A DNA stretch of 64,000 bases, taken from the NCBI RefSeq assembly GCF_011045035.1, contig NZ_JAALAA010000002.1:124001-188000 (forward strand). The letters run 5' to 3'. Made by a program: the position numbers and the translations under genes. This DNA is from Nocardioides turkmenicus (lineage in GTDB: Bacteria > Actinomycetota > Actinomycetes > Propionibacteriales > Nocardioidaceae). Under the pieces are notes generated by a model. It did no database searches. It saw nothing but the letters and a program-made list of their open reading frames with translations, and was not told the origin of the DNA. Shown here piece by piece: positions 41,562 through 50,374 of this stretch (positions are counted from its first letter, which is position 1; the number at the start of each line of letters is the position of its first letter).

Positions 41562-42332
41562 ATGACCTCCACAACACCCGACCCGGGTCTCGTCGCCCGC
41601 CTCCGCGCCGCCGGCTGCGTCTTCGCCGAGGACGAGGCGGCCCTCCTCGAAGCCGAACCCGTCTCGTCGCAGGAGCGAGAGGCGATGGTCGTACGCCGCG
41701 TGGCCGGTGAGCCGCTGGAGCTCATCCTGGGCTGGGCCGAGTTCTGCGGGCTCCGGATACGGGTCGCGCCCGGGGTGTTCGTGCCGCGGCAGCGCTCCGC
41801 GCTGATGGTCGATCTCGCCGTCCGGGCTGCCGGGCGAGGCGCCGTCAGGCGGGTTCTCGACCTCGGCTGCGGGACCGGGGCTCTGGGCGCCGCGGTTGCG
41901 GCCCGGGTCCCGGCCGCGGAGATCTGGGCCACCGACATCGACCCCGCCGCCGTCGCCTGTGCCCGAGAGAACCTGCCGCCGGACCGCGTGCTCCTCGGCG
42001 ACCTCTACGACCCGCTCCCGGACGGCCTCGAGTTCGACGTGATCGTGGCCAACGCTCCCTATGTGCCGAGCGCCGAGATCCGCAACATGCCGCCCGAGGC
42101 GCGCGACCACGAGCACCACGTGGCTCTCGACGGGGGCGCGGACGGGCTCGACGTGCAGCGACGCGTGATCGAGCAGGCGCCGAAGCATCTGACACCCGGC
42201 GGCGTACTCGTCATCGAGTCCGGTCAGGAGCAGGCGCCCGTCACCGCGAGGCTGATGCGGGAGCAGGGGCTGGTCGCGGAGATCCATCACGACGAGGAGC
42301 TCTACGCGACCGCGGTGACCGGAACGGTCTGA
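41562..42332 (+). CDS. PrmC/HemK-related protein-glutamine methyltransferase
   Basis: 256 residues. The helical N-terminal domain ends with GEPLELILGWAEFCGL and PGVFVPRQRS (the PrmC linker); the SAM motif is VLDLGCGTGALG and the substrate motif is NAPYVP in place of the NPPY of true PrmC. This matches the PrmC-related group of unknown substrate rather than the release-factor methyltransferase proper. Start ATG 41562. Head-to-head with the small membrane protein genes. Confidence 0.85.
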   Translation: MTSTTPDPGLVARLRAAGCVFAEDEAALLEAEPVSSQEREAMVVRRVAGEPLELILGWAEFCGLRIRVAPGVFVPRQRSALMVDLAVRAAGRGAVRRVLDLGCGTGALGAAVAARVPAAEIWATDIDPAAVACARENLPPDRVLLGDLYDPLPDGLEFDVIVANAPYVPSAEIRNMPPEARDHEHHVALDGGADGLDVQRRVIEQAPKHLTPGGVLVIESGQEQAPVTARLMREQGLVAEIHHDEELYATAVTGTV

Positions 42333-42342
42333 AAAGCGAGGC

Positions 42343-42388
42343 GTCCCTCTGATTGCACACCACCCCCGCAGTGTGCATTCAGAGGGAC
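42343..42388. terminator. Two-part hairpin after the PrmC-related gene
   Basis: Outer arms GTCCCTCTG (42343-42351) and CAGAGGGAC (42380-42388) enclose inner arms TGCACAC (42354-42360) and GTGTGCA (42371-42377). It starts 10 bases after the stop and fits a strong intrinsic terminator; the remaining ~165 bases to the next gene show only an AT-richer patch at 42520-42545. Confidence 0.8.
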
Positions 42389-42553
42389 CTCCACCCGGCT
42401 GGTGAATCCCCCCGGATCAGCCACCAACCTCGGTGTTGGAAGGTCGTCCGCCCCCCACCGGCGGACGACCTTCTCGCCGATGAAACGGGCCACCCGCGGA
42501 CCCATGACGCGGGTTGGGAAGAATTTTTTCGGGAATCCCGTCAGACTTTCGAT

Positions 42554-43252
42554 ATGCAGGCTTACGGTCTGACCCATCTGGTGCCGTTGTCCCTGCTCAC
42601 AGCGGGGATCGTGGCCGTGGTCTGGCTGGGCAGGCGGCAGCGGAGGGACGAGAATCCGTCGAGATTCTCTCGGGCGTTCGCCCTCGCGATCCCGCTCACG
42701 ACGATCCCGCTGCAGGCCCACGAGTGGGTCACCGACTTCGATCTATTCATCGATCTGCCGATCCATCTGTGCGACCTGGCGTGGATGGCGGCCGCGGTGG
42801 CGCTGTGGACGCACCGCCCCTACCCGACGGCGCTGACCTGCTTCTGGGGACTGACGCTGACCACGCAGGGCGTGCTCACCCCGGACGTACGGGACTTCCC
42901 GGAGGTCAGCTACATCACCTTCTGGGCCATGCACCTGATGGTCGTGCTCGCCGCCGTCTACCTGGTCTTCGGGCTCAAGCTGCTGCCACGCTGGCGCGAC
43001 TACGGCTGGGGGGTCGCGACCACCGCGGTGTGGGCCGCGGTGGCGTACGTCCTCAACCTGATCCTCGACGCCAACTACGGCTACCTCCGCTACAAGCCGG
43101 CGTCGGGGTCGCTGCTCGACGTGCTCGGCCCGTGGCCGGTCTACATCCTCAACGAGATCCTGCTGATCGCCGGGATCTGGGCGTTGATCACCCTGGGTCT
43201 GAGGCGATGGGCCCGTCAGGAGGGGTCTACGAGGACGCCGGTGCGCTCGTAG
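42554..43252 (+). CDS. YwaF/TIGR02206-like membrane protein
   Basis: 232 residues with six or seven hydrophobic helices. [19 protein letters not shown] with its H-L-C and the [13 protein letters not shown] segment are typical of the YwaF/TIGR02206 group of unknown function; [13 protein letters not shown] follows. Start ATG 42554 lacks a clear ribosome site but precedes the first helix properly; earlier codons to 42353 read through the terminator. It overlaps the opposite PLP-enzyme gene by 37 bases at the 3' ends. Confidence 0.8.
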   Translation: MQAYGLTHLVPLSLLTAGIVAVVWLGRRQRRDENPSRFSRAFALAIPLTTIPLQAHEWVTDFDLFIDLPIHLCDLAWMAAAVALWTHRPYPTALTCFWGLTLTTQGVLTPDVRDFPEVSYITFWAMHLMVVLAAVYLVFGLKLLPRWRDYGWGVATTAVWAAVAYVLNLILDANYGYLRYKPASGSLLDVLGPWPVYILNEILLIAGIWALITLGLRRWARQEGSTRTPVRS

Positions 43253-44304
43253 TCGGCGAGAGCCGCGGCGTACGGCGTCAGGTCGATGCCCTTCTCGCTC
43301 ACCCAGCCGTCGTCGTAGTAGGACGACCGGTAGCGCTCCCCGGAGTCGCACAGCAGCGAGACGACGCTGCCCTGCGCGCCGGTCTCCACCATCTCGCGTA
43401 CGACACCCAGCGATGCCCACACGTTGGTGCCCGTCGAGGGGCCGACCGCGCGGCCCATCCGGGCCGAGAGCCAGCGCATGGTGGCGATCGAGGCGGCGTC
43501 GGGGACCCGGACCATGTCGTCGACGACCCCGCCGACGAAGGACGGCTCGACCCGCGGCCGCCCGATCCCCTCGATGCGCGACGGCATCCCGGTGGCGTAG
43601 TCGGAGGTGTCCATCTCCCAGCCGCCGTAGAACGCGGAGTTCTCCGGGTCGGCGACCATCAGCTTCGTCGAGTGGCGGCGGTAGTGGAGGTAGCGGCCGA
43701 TCGTCGCCGAGGTGCCGCCGGTGCCGGCCGAGACGACGATCCAGGTCGGCACCGGGTGACGCTCCTGCGACATCTGGTCGAAGATCGACTCGGCGATGTT
43801 GTTGTTGCCGCGCCAGTCGGTGGCCCGCTCGGCGTAGGTGAACTGATCCATGTAGTGGCCGCCGCACTCGCGGGCGAGGCGCTCGGCCTCGGCGTACATG
43901 TCGGGGGCGCGGTCGACGAAGTGGCAGGTGCCGCCGTACCACTCGATCAGCGCCACCTTCTCCTTCGACGTCGAGCGCGGCATCACCGCGACGAACGGGA
44001 GCCCGAGAAGCCGGGAGAAGTACGCCTCGGAGACCGCGGTCGACCCGCTCGACGCCTCGACCACCGTTGCGCCCTCGTGCAGCCAGCCGTTGCAGATCGC
44101 GTAGAGGAACAGGGAGCGGGCGAGCCGGTGCTTGAGCGAGCCGGTGGGATGGACGGACTCGTCCTTCAGGTAGAGGTCGATGCCCGGACAGCCCGGCAGC
44201 GGCACGGCGTGCAGATGGGTGTCGGCGGAGCGCTGCGCGTCGGCCTCGACGCGGCGTACGGCTTCGTCGATCCAGGCGCGGTGGGAGTCAGAGAGGCGTG
44301 GCAC
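43216..44304 (-). CDS. Cysteine synthase-like PLP enzyme
   Basis: 362 residues, fold type II. The PLP lysine is in [14 protein letters not shown], the phosphate loop is [15 protein letters not shown], and [14 protein letters not shown] holds the substrate-binding loop. Also [10 protein letters not shown] and [10 protein letters not shown] at the end. The latter resembles the C-terminus of cysteine/cystathionine beta-synthases. The exact reaction (O-acetylserine sulfhydrylase, cysteine desulfhydrase or other) is unclear. The GTG at 44304 gives a domain-starting N-terminus; the longer frame to 44415 reads non-conserved sequence. Confidence 0.83.
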   Translation of the reverse strand: MPRLSDSHRAWIDEAVRRVEADAQRSADTHLHAVPLPGCPGIDLYLKDESVHPTGSLKHRLARSLFLYAICNGWLHEGATVVEASSGSTAVSEAYFSRLLGLPFVAVMPRSTSKEKVALIEWYGGTCHFVDRAPDMYAEAERLARECGGHYMDQFTYAERATDWRGNNNIAESIFDQMSQERHPVPTWIVVSAGTGGTSATIGRYLHYRRHSTKLMVADPENSAFYGGWEMDTSDYATGMPSRIEGIGRPRVEPSFVGGVVDDMVRVPDAASIATMRWLSARMGRAVGPSTGTNVWASLGVVREMVETGAQGSVVSLLCDSGERYRSSYYDDGWVSEKGIDLTPYAAALADYERTGVLVDPS

Positions 44305-44415
44305 CGCCCGAGCGTAACTCCACCCTGAACTACCACCGGCATGTGCGGTGAGCCACAATGAAGGGCGGAAACCGCTGGACTCATCCTGGGGTCCGGGCAG
44401 TGAAGTTGCCCACAA

Positions 44416-44431
44416 GTTAGACCGATCTAAC
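44416..44431. promoter_or_regulatory. Palindrome upstream of mqo
   Basis: GTTAGA-CCGA-TCTAAC, six-base arms with a four-base centre, in the 172-bp gap between the PLP-enzyme start and mqo, 45 bases before the GTG at 44477. Position and symmetry suit an operator for a dimeric regulator of mqo or of the divergent pair. Confidence 0.45.
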
Positions 44432-44476
44432 GACCCCGATTAACCATTGCAGCCCCAAAAGCGAGACAAAAGACCT

Positions 44477-45940
44477 GTGGACGAACCTCTTGACGTAGTG
44501 CTGATCGGCGGCGGCATCATGAGCGCCACCCTGGGCGTGCTCCTCCAGGAGCTGGAGCCCAGCTGGTCCATCAAGATGATCGAACGGCTCGACTCGCTCG
44601 CCGTGGAGTCCTCAGGCCCGTGGAACAACGCCGGCACCGGCCACTCGGCGCTGTGCGAGCTCAACTACAGCCCGCAGCAGCCCGACGGCTCCGTCGACAT
44701 CTCCAAGGCCGTCAACGTCAACGAGCAGTTCCAGCTGTCCCGTCAGCTGTGGTCCTTCCTGGTCGAGAACGGCCGCATCCCGGACCCCGACAAGTTCATC
44801 CACACCGTCCCGCACATGTCGTTCGTCTGGGGCGAGGACAACGTCGAATACCTCCGCAAGCGCTACGAGGCGCTCTCGGACCACCCGCTGTTCCAGGGGA
44901 TGGAGTTCTCCACCGACCCCGAGGTCATCCGGGGCTGGGCGCCGCTGCTGCTCGAGGGCCGCTCCGCTAAGTCGCTCGCCGAGGAGCCCGTCGCGGCCAC
45001 CTGGACCAACGCCGGCACCGACGTCGACTTCGGCTCGCTGACCTCGATGCTGACCCGCACCCTGGTCGACAAGGGCGCCGACCTCGAGACCGGCTCCGAG
45101 GTCACCGACCTCCACCAGACCATGGACGGCTTCTGGCACGTCTACGGCCGCAACGGCTCCGGGAAGTACCACCTGCGCGCACGGTTCGTCTTCGTCGGCG
45201 CCGGCGGTTACGCGCTGCCCCTGCTGCAGAAGGCCTCGATCCCGGAGATCCGCGGCTTCGGCGGCTTCCCCGTGTCGGGTGAGTTCCTGCGTACGTCCAA
45301 GCCCGAGCTCGTCGCCCAGCACCGCGCCAAGGCCTACGGCAAGGCCGCGGTCGGCGCGCCGCCGATGTCGGTGCCTCACCTCGACACCCGCTACGTCGAG
45401 GGCAAGACCCACCTGATGTTCGGTCCGTACGCCGGCTGGAGCCCGCGCTTCCTCAAGACCGGCTCGCTCACCGACCTGTTCCTGTCGGTGCGGCCGCACA
45501 ACCTGGTGCCGATGCTGCGCGCCGGGCTGACCAACATGGACCTCACCGTCTACCTGGTCAAGGAGCTGCTGCGCTCGCCGCGCAAGAAGTTCGACGACCT
45601 CCTCGACTTCTTCCCCGCCGCCGACCGCAAGGACTGGGAGCGGATCATCGCCGGCCAGCGGGTGCAGGTCATCCGCCCCGACGGCGTCCTGCAGTTCGGC
45701 ACCGAGGTCATCACCGCCGAGGACGGCACCATCGCCGGTCTGCTGGGCGCCTCCCCCGGCGCCTCGACCGCCCCGGCCATCATGGTCAACGTCCTGCGCC
45801 GCTGCTTCCCCGACCGTTGGGACGCCTGGCAGCCGCAGCTCAAGGCGATGATCCCGGCCACCGGAGCCGAGCTCAGCGCCGACCCCGAGCTCGCCGCCGA
45901 GACGTTCGCGCGCACCGACCGCCAGCTCAACCTCGGCTGA
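44477..45940 (+). CDS. mqo: Malate:quinone oxidoreductase
   Basis: 487 residues. Mqo is a membrane-associated FAD enzyme oxidising malate to oxaloacetate and reducing quinone. The FAD-binding entry is DVVLIGGGIMSATLGVLL, followed by ESSGPWNNAGTGHSALCELNY, the family signature, and GAGGYALPLLQ. The C-terminal LLGASPGASTAPAIM is also typical. The GTG at 44477 gives a short N-terminus like that of mycobacterial Mqo; a TTG at 44447 would add ten residues and is possible. It is a single-gene unit, ending at a nested inverted repeat. Confidence 0.95.
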   Translation: MDEPLDVVLIGGGIMSATLGVLLQELEPSWSIKMIERLDSLAVESSGPWNNAGTGHSALCELNYSPQQPDGSVDISKAVNVNEQFQLSRQLWSFLVENGRIPDPDKFIHTVPHMSFVWGEDNVEYLRKRYEALSDHPLFQGMEFSTDPEVIRGWAPLLLEGRSAKSLAEEPVAATWTNAGTDVDFGSLTSMLTRTLVDKGADLETGSEVTDLHQTMDGFWHVYGRNGSGKYHLRARFVFVGAGGYALPLLQKASIPEIRGFGGFPVSGEFLRTSKPELVAQHRAKAYGKAAVGAPPMSVPHLDTRYVEGKTHLMFGPYAGWSPRFLKTGSLTDLFLSVRPHNLVPMLRAGLTNMDLTVYLVKELLRSPRKKFDDLLDFFPAADRKDWERIIAGQRVQVIRPDGVLQFGTEVITAEDGTIAGLLGASPGASTAPAIMVNVLRRCFPDRWDAWQPQLKAMIPATGAELSADPELAAETFARTDRQLNLG

Positions 45941-45950
45941 CCAGCTCGTC

Positions 45951-46077
45951 CGCTGGTCGAGCCGCGAGGCCGCCTGCGGCCGAGCGTGTCGAGACCAACA
46001 CGGTCCTATCGAGCGCCGAGGCGACTGTGTTGGTCTCGACACGCCTTCGCCTAGCGGCTCCGGCGGCTCGACCAGCG
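45951..46077. repeat. 127-bp nested inverted repeat after mqo
   Basis: Outer arms CGCTGGTCGAGCCG (45951-45964) and its complement (46064-46077); inner arms GTGTCGAGACCAACAC (45986-46001) and its complement (46027-46042). It lies between convergent mqo and the FAD/NAD(P)-binding gene. This GGTCTCGACAC-type palindrome is the kind that recurs as an intergenic repeat in actinobacterial genomes; it may also act as a bidirectional terminator. Confidence 0.85.
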
Positions 46078-46085
46078 GTGGGATC

Positions 46086-47435
46086 TCAGCTGGCGAGGTG
46101 GGCGGCCACGGCCGCTGCCTGCCCGCGGATCTCGGGGATGGCGGTCGCCTCGTAGAGGGCGCCCTTGCAGGGCGGGCCGACGGTCAGAAGACCAGGTACG
46201 ACGCGGCCGTCCGCTCCGATGACGTGACCGTCCTCGGTGACGTCGATGCCCAGGCGGAGAGGGTCGGGGGCGATCAGGCCGCGCTTCTGGAGCGCGAGCA
46301 GGAGGGGGTTGTCGGTGCGGGTGATGTCGGGCGAGGGACCGGTGCAGTTGATCACCGCGGTGACCTCGCGGTCACCGTCGGCCAGCGCGACGACCGGCTC
46401 GACGCCGTCCGCCCGGCAGCCGAGCACCCCGCCGCCCAGGATCTCCAGGCGGCCCTCGGCCTGATAGGTGTCGAGCAGGGCGGCGATGCGCGGGGCCATG
46501 CGGTGGCGGCGTACCTCCCACTCGCGGGCGTAGACCTCGCGGAAACGACGGCGCTCGGGCTCGGGCAGGCGGCGCCAGATCGACTGGGTCGGACCGCGGA
46601 GGCCGTCGATGACCGCACGCCAGTCGACGCCGAGGGTGGCAGCGTGCTCGATCTGGTCGCGTACGAGGCCGGCGATGCCGTCGGCGGTCAGCGGGCCGTC
46701 GGGGATCGGGGTCACCCAGGAGGTGAACTGGTCGTCGACGTGGGGGTTGGGCACCAGGCCGTGGCGGCTCACCATGATCACCCGGCGGGCCGGGGAGTCG
46801 TCGAGGAGCGTGACCGTGGTGTCGACGGCGGTCAGGCCGGTGCCGACGACGAGCACGGTCGCGTCGGCGGGCAGGGCGCTGATCCGGGCCACGTCCCAGG
46901 GGTCCGACAGGTTCCACGGTGCCTCGGGCAGCCCGGCCAGCGGCTGCGGCGGCGGGTTACCGTACGCGAGGACGACCGCGTCCGCGACGTGGCCCGTATC
47001 GTCGTCGCTGGTCAGCACCCGGAATCCGGCACCGACCGGCTCGACGTCGACGACCGTCTCCCCGACCGTCTCCAACGCCCCGGGCCCGGCCGCCGCAGCC
47101 TGCCCGAGCCGGTCGCGCAGGTAGCGCGCGTAGTCGCGGCGCGGCAGGAAGTCGATCGGGCGGAGCTCGATGCCGGCCTCCGCCGCCCAGTTCAGCAGGT
47201 CGTCGCGGTCGTCGGGGAAGCCCGACATGTTGTTGGCCCGGACGTTGAGGAGATGGCGGCTGTCGGTGGTGGAGTAGGCCACCCCGTAGCCGGCCTCGCC
47301 GCGCGACTCGAACAGCGTCACCGACGCGCCCCGGCGGAGCAGGTTGATCGCGGTCAACGTGCCGCTCGCGCCTCCTCCGATGATCGCCACCGTCGGGGTG
47401 GAAGGTGGCGTGGGCGGCGCGGCATCTGTCGTCAC
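46086..47435 (-). CDS. FAD/NAD(P)-binding protein
   Basis: 449 residues. The FAD dinucleotide fold is VAIIGGGASGTLTAINLL, a second Rossmann motif is VLVVGTGLTAVDTTVTLL, and LLTVGPPCKGALYEATAIPE closes the structure. The pattern fits the FAD-NAD(P)-binding family related to amine monooxygenases and HpnW-type proteins (PF13454). The substrate is unknown, possibly hydroxylation of a small amine. The GTG start at 47435 gives a Pro/Thr-rich ~14-residue lead. It is separated from the ArsR-type gene by ~110 bp, divergently. Confidence 0.82.
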   Translation of the reverse strand: MTTDAAPPTPPSTPTVAIIGGGASGTLTAINLLRRGASVTLFESRGEAGYGVAYSTTDSRHLLNVRANNMSGFPDDRDDLLNWAAEAGIELRPIDFLPRRDYARYLRDRLGQAAAAGPGALETVGETVVDVEPVGAGFRVLTSDDDTGHVADAVVLAYGNPPPQPLAGLPEAPWNLSDPWDVARISALPADATVLVVGTGLTAVDTTVTLLDDSPARRVIMVSRHGLVPNPHVDDQFTSWVTPIPDGPLTADGIAGLVRDQIEHAATLGVDWRAVIDGLRGPTQSIWRRLPEPERRRFREVYAREWEVRRHRMAPRIAALLDTYQAEGRLEILGGGVLGCRADGVEPVVALADGDREVTAVINCTGPSPDITRTDNPLLLALQKRGLIAPDPLRLGIDVTEDGHVIGADGRVVPGLLTVGPPCKGALYEATAIPEIRGQAAAVAAHLAS

Positions 47436-47512
47436 CCCGACAGGGTAACGGCGCTATCCAGGCTTTGTTCACCTGGTTACTGGTCTATCTGGCAGATCGC
47501 ATAAATTCATTT

Positions 47513-47528
47513 GCAAAGATCTCTTTGC
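47513..47528. promoter_or_regulatory. Probable operator upstream of the ArsR-like gene
   Basis: GCAAAGA-TC-TCTTTGC, a perfect seven-base inverted repeat around two bases, 17 bp before the regulator's ATG in an AT-rich patch. It fits a binding site for the dimeric winged-helix regulator it precedes, i.e. autoregulation of the regulator-MFS operon and possibly of the divergent FAD gene. Confidence 0.65.
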
Positions 47529-47544
47529 GGTCTATGGTGACCGC

Positions 47545-48120
47545 ATGACAGCCCACGAGATCGTCCCCGGAGTCGACCAGCTCAAGGCCCTCACCCACCC
47601 CGTGCGCGTGCGCATGCTCGGGATCCTCCGCGTCGACGGCCCGGCGACGGCCACCACGTTGGCCGCCCGGCTCGGCATCAACAGCGGCGCGACGTCCTAC
47701 CACCTGCGCCAGCTCGCACAGCACGGCTTCATCGAGGACGACGAGAGCCGCGGCAACGCCCGGGAGCGCTGGTGGAAGGCGGCCCACCAGTTCACCGTCA
47801 CCGGTGACGGCAAGGTGCCCGACACCGCCGACGGCCAGGAAACCCTGAGCGCCTATCTGCAGACCGTCGTCACCATCTACACCCAGCAGCTCCAGGCGGC
47901 GCTCGAGGAACGCGAGCTCCTCCCGAAGGAGTGGCGCGAGGTCTTCAACCTCAACGACCGGGTCGTACGCCTCACCCCCAGCCAGGCCCACCGCCTGGGA
48001 GAACAGGTCAACGAGATCGTCGACGGCTTCGAGGACGACCCCGACGGCGAGCCGGTGGCCGTCCAGTTCCACACCTTCGCCTCGCCGGGTCGCCTCGGCC
48101 CCGATCCCGAGAAGGACTGA
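47545..48120 (+). CDS. ArsR/SmtB-like winged-helix regulator
   Basis: 191 residues. The N-terminal domain is a winged helix: LKALTHPVRVRMLGILRV, then ARLGINSGATSYHLRQLAQHGFI (recognition helix). The C-terminal ~90 residues are helical and unlike metal-sensing ArsR; no cysteine metal site is seen. It likely represses its own operon. The following MFS gene starts three bases after the stop, so regulator and exporter are one unit. The palindrome at 47513-47528 is the probable site. Confidence 0.87.
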   Translation: MTAHEIVPGVDQLKALTHPVRVRMLGILRVDGPATATTLAARLGINSGATSYHLRQLAQHGFIEDDESRGNARERWWKAAHQFTVTGDGKVPDTADGQETLSAYLQTVVTIYTQQLQAALEERELLPKEWREVFNLNDRVVRLTPSQAHRLGEQVNEIVDGFEDDPDGEPVAVQFHTFASPGRLGPDPEKD

Positions 48121-48122
48121 CC

Positions 48123-49373
48123 GTGAAGCTTCCCCTCTACGGCTGGCTGACGGCCGAGACGATCTCCCTGCTCGGCACCCGCGTCTCGATGCTGGCGATC
48201 CCCTGGTTCGTGCTCGAGACGACCGGCAGCCCGGCGAAGACCGGCCTGGTCACACTCTTCGAGCTGACCCCGTTGGTGCTCGGCAAGGTCTTCGGCGGGC
48301 CGGTGATCGACCGCATCGGCCCGCGCCGCGTCGCGATCTCCTGCGATGTCGGGTCGACCGTCGTCGTCGGCCTCATCCCCCTGCTGTACGCGGCAGACCT
48401 GCTGCACTTCCCCATCCTGCTGCTCCTCGTCGCCCTCGCCGGCTCGCTGCGCGGCCCCGGTGACTCCGCGAAGGCGTCGATGATCCCGCAGCTGGTCGAG
48501 GCAGCCGGCGTGCCGACCGAGCGCGCCACCGGACTGCACTCGTTCGTGGAGCGCACCGCCTCGATGCTCGGCGCCGCCGCGGCAGGCCTGCTGATCGGCC
48601 TGGTCGGCGCGACCAATGCGATCGTGATCGACGCCGCCTCGTTCGCGGTCGGTGCGCTGGTGCTGGCCGCGACGACCGCCCGGCTGAACCGGGTCCCGGC
48701 CACAGGAACCAACGAGCCCACCGAGGATCCGGTCCCCTACCGCGACCAACTCGCCGAGGGCTGGCACTTCCTCCGCCGCGACCGGGTGCTGCTCGGGATG
48801 GCTGTGATGGTGGCCCTGACCAACCTGATCGATCTCGCCTACAGCAGCGTCCTGATGCCAGTGTGGGCACAACAGCACGCCAGCCCCGAGATGCTCGGGC
48901 TTCTGTTCGCCACGTTCACCGGTTTCGCTGCGGTGGGATCCGCCATCGCGGCGACCATCGGCGACCGGATGCGCCGCTACCCGACGTACCTGATCTGCTT
49001 CCTCGTCACCGGGATCCCGCGGTTCCTGGTGATCGCCTTCGGCGCGCCGTTGTGGGTGGTGTTCGTCGTGTTCGCGATCGGCGGGACGACCAGCGGGTTC
49101 ATCAACCCGATCCTGGGGGCGCTGCAGTTCGAGCGGATCCCCGCTCCCGTGCTCGGCCGGGTGATGTCGCTGATCTCGGCCTTCGCCTGGGGACTGATGC
49201 CGCTCGGCGGGCTGCTGGGCGGCACCCTGGTCTCCGGGTTCGGCCTGACCACCGCCCTCGTCGCCTGTGGGATCGCCTACTTCGTGATCACGATGTTCCC
49301 CGCCGTCGACCCGACCTGGAAGCAGATCGAGCGACGCCCTGAGGCGCACGCCCGCGAAGAAGCTCTGCGGTGA
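48123..49373 (+). CDS. MFS transporter
   Basis: 416 residues, about 12 transmembrane helices. The loop after helix 2 holds GGPVIDRIGPRRVAISCD, a variant of the MFS motif A, repeated less well as ATIGDRMRRYPTYL in the second half. The layout is that of drug or metabolite exporters of the MFS_3/enterobactin-exporter type. Substrate unknown; coupling to the ArsR-like regulator suggests an inducible efflux of the regulator's ligand. The GTG at 48123 starts directly with the first helix. Confidence 0.87.
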   Translation: MKLPLYGWLTAETISLLGTRVSMLAIPWFVLETTGSPAKTGLVTLFELTPLVLGKVFGGPVIDRIGPRRVAISCDVGSTVVVGLIPLLYAADLLHFPILLLLVALAGSLRGPGDSAKASMIPQLVEAAGVPTERATGLHSFVERTASMLGAAAAGLLIGLVGATNAIVIDAASFAVGALVLAATTARLNRVPATGTNEPTEDPVPYRDQLAEGWHFLRRDRVLLGMAVMVALTNLIDLAYSSVLMPVWAQQHASPEMLGLLFATFTGFAAVGSAIAATIGDRMRRYPTYLICFLVTGIPRFLVIAFGAPLWVVFVVFAIGGTTSGFINPILGALQFERIPAPVLGRVMSLISAFAWGLMPLGGLLGGTLVSGFGLTTALVACGIAYFVITMFPAVDPTWKQIERRPEAHAREEALR

Positions 49374-49405
49374 CAGACCCCCGGCTCAGCAGCTGGCCTG
49401 ACTGG

Positions 49406-49427
49406 TGCGAACGAATTTTCGTTCGCA
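49406..49427. promoter_or_regulatory. 22-bp palindrome between MFS and the desulfhydrase-like gene
   Basis: TGCGAACGA-ATTT-TCGTTCGCA, nine-base perfect arms, 33 bases after the MFS stop and 41 bases before the next gene's GTG. It is like, but not, an actinobacterial SOS box (the gap between CGAAC and GTTCG is eight bases, not four). It could be an operator for the downstream gene or a terminator of the upstream one. Confidence 0.5.
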
Positions 49428-49467
49428 TGCGAGAGGCTGTCGCGTTCTGACCTGTCATGCTGGCTGT

Positions 49468-50370
49468 GTGGACGATGGGCTGCTTGCGGAGCTTCGGTTG
49501 CCGTCGCCGGTCGTGGAGATCGACGATGACCGATGCGCGGCAGCGGGCGTGCGGGTCCTGCTGAAGCGGGATGATCTGATCCACCCGGAGGTTCCCGGGA
49601 ACAAGTGGCGGAAGTTGAAGTACAACATCGCGACTGCTCGGGAGCATCGGTACTCCACCCTGCTGACCTTCGGCGGGGCGTACTCGAATCACATCAGGGC
49701 GACAGCCGCGGTGGGCGCCTATTTCGGGTTCAGCACGGTCGGAGTGATCCGGGGCGAGGAGCACCTGCCGTTGAACCCGTCGCTCCAGTACGCAGTTTCG
49801 CGCGGCATGCGGTTGAAGTATCTCGATCGCGCGACCTACCGAGACAAGAGGTCGGACGCGGTTGTCGATGCGTTGCAACGTGAGTTCGGCGCTTTCTATC
49901 TGATCCCTGAGGGCGGCAGCAACGCCGAGGCGGTACGTGGATGTGCGGAGCTTTCTGAGGAACTCGAGGAGGCTGCCGATGTCGTCTTCTGTGCGGTGGG
50001 GACCGGCGGAACTCTCGCAGGCCTAGCCGCAGGCGCGCAGCCTGGTCAGTCGGTGGTCGGTGTTCCCGTTCTGAAGGGTGGCGAGTTCCTGGAGGACGAC
50101 ATCGTTCGGCTGCAGGAGCAGGTTTACGGCACCCGGACCGGGTCCTGGCGGTTGGAGTGTGACTACCACTTCGGTGGTTATGCGAAGCGGACTCCCGAGT
50201 TGGATGCCTTCATCGATGACTTCGAGGAGCGGCACAGTCTCAAGCTGGACTGGGTGTATGAGGCGAAGATGATGTACGCACTGTTCGACCTTGTGGCTCG
50301 CCACAAGGTCCCGAGTGGTTCGACCGTCGTGGCGTTGATCAGTGGATCCGATGAAGTGCCCGAGGTCTGA
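49468..50370 (+). CDS. D-cysteine desulfhydrase / ACC deaminase-like PLP enzyme
   Basis: 300 residues, fold type II. The PLP lysine is in HPEVPGNKWRKLKYN (GNKxRKL), the serine motif is TFGGAYSNH, and CAVGTGGTLAGLAAG the phosphate loop. LLKRDDLIHPE is typical of the DcyD/AcdS family. D-cysteine degradation is more likely than ACC deamination for a free-living actinobacterium, but the sequence does not decide. Codon third positions are clearly richer in T/A than in neighbouring genes (for example gttgtcgatgcg), pointing to acquired DNA. GTG 49468 is the chosen start. Confidence 0.82.
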   Translation: MDDGLLAELRLPSPVVEIDDDRCAAAGVRVLLKRDDLIHPEVPGNKWRKLKYNIATAREHRYSTLLTFGGAYSNHIRATAAVGAYFGFSTVGVIRGEEHLPLNPSLQYAVSRGMRLKYLDRATYRDKRSDAVVDALQREFGAFYLIPEGGSNAEAVRGCAELSEELEEAADVVFCAVGTGGTLAGLAAGAQPGQSVVGVPVLKGGEFLEDDIVRLQEQVYGTRTGSWRLECDYHFGGYAKRTPELDAFIDDFEERHSLKLDWVYEAKMMYALFDLVARHKVPSGSTVVALISGSDEVPEV

Positions 50371-50374
50371 GGGT

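Noticed and set aside
41192..41938. N-terminal extension of the 137-residue membrane protein
   Set aside because: It would cross another small membrane gene and the PrmC-related gene; composition is low-complexity and unlike a protein.
49406..49427. LexA/SOS box
   Set aside because: Half-sites match loosely but are eight rather than four bases apart.
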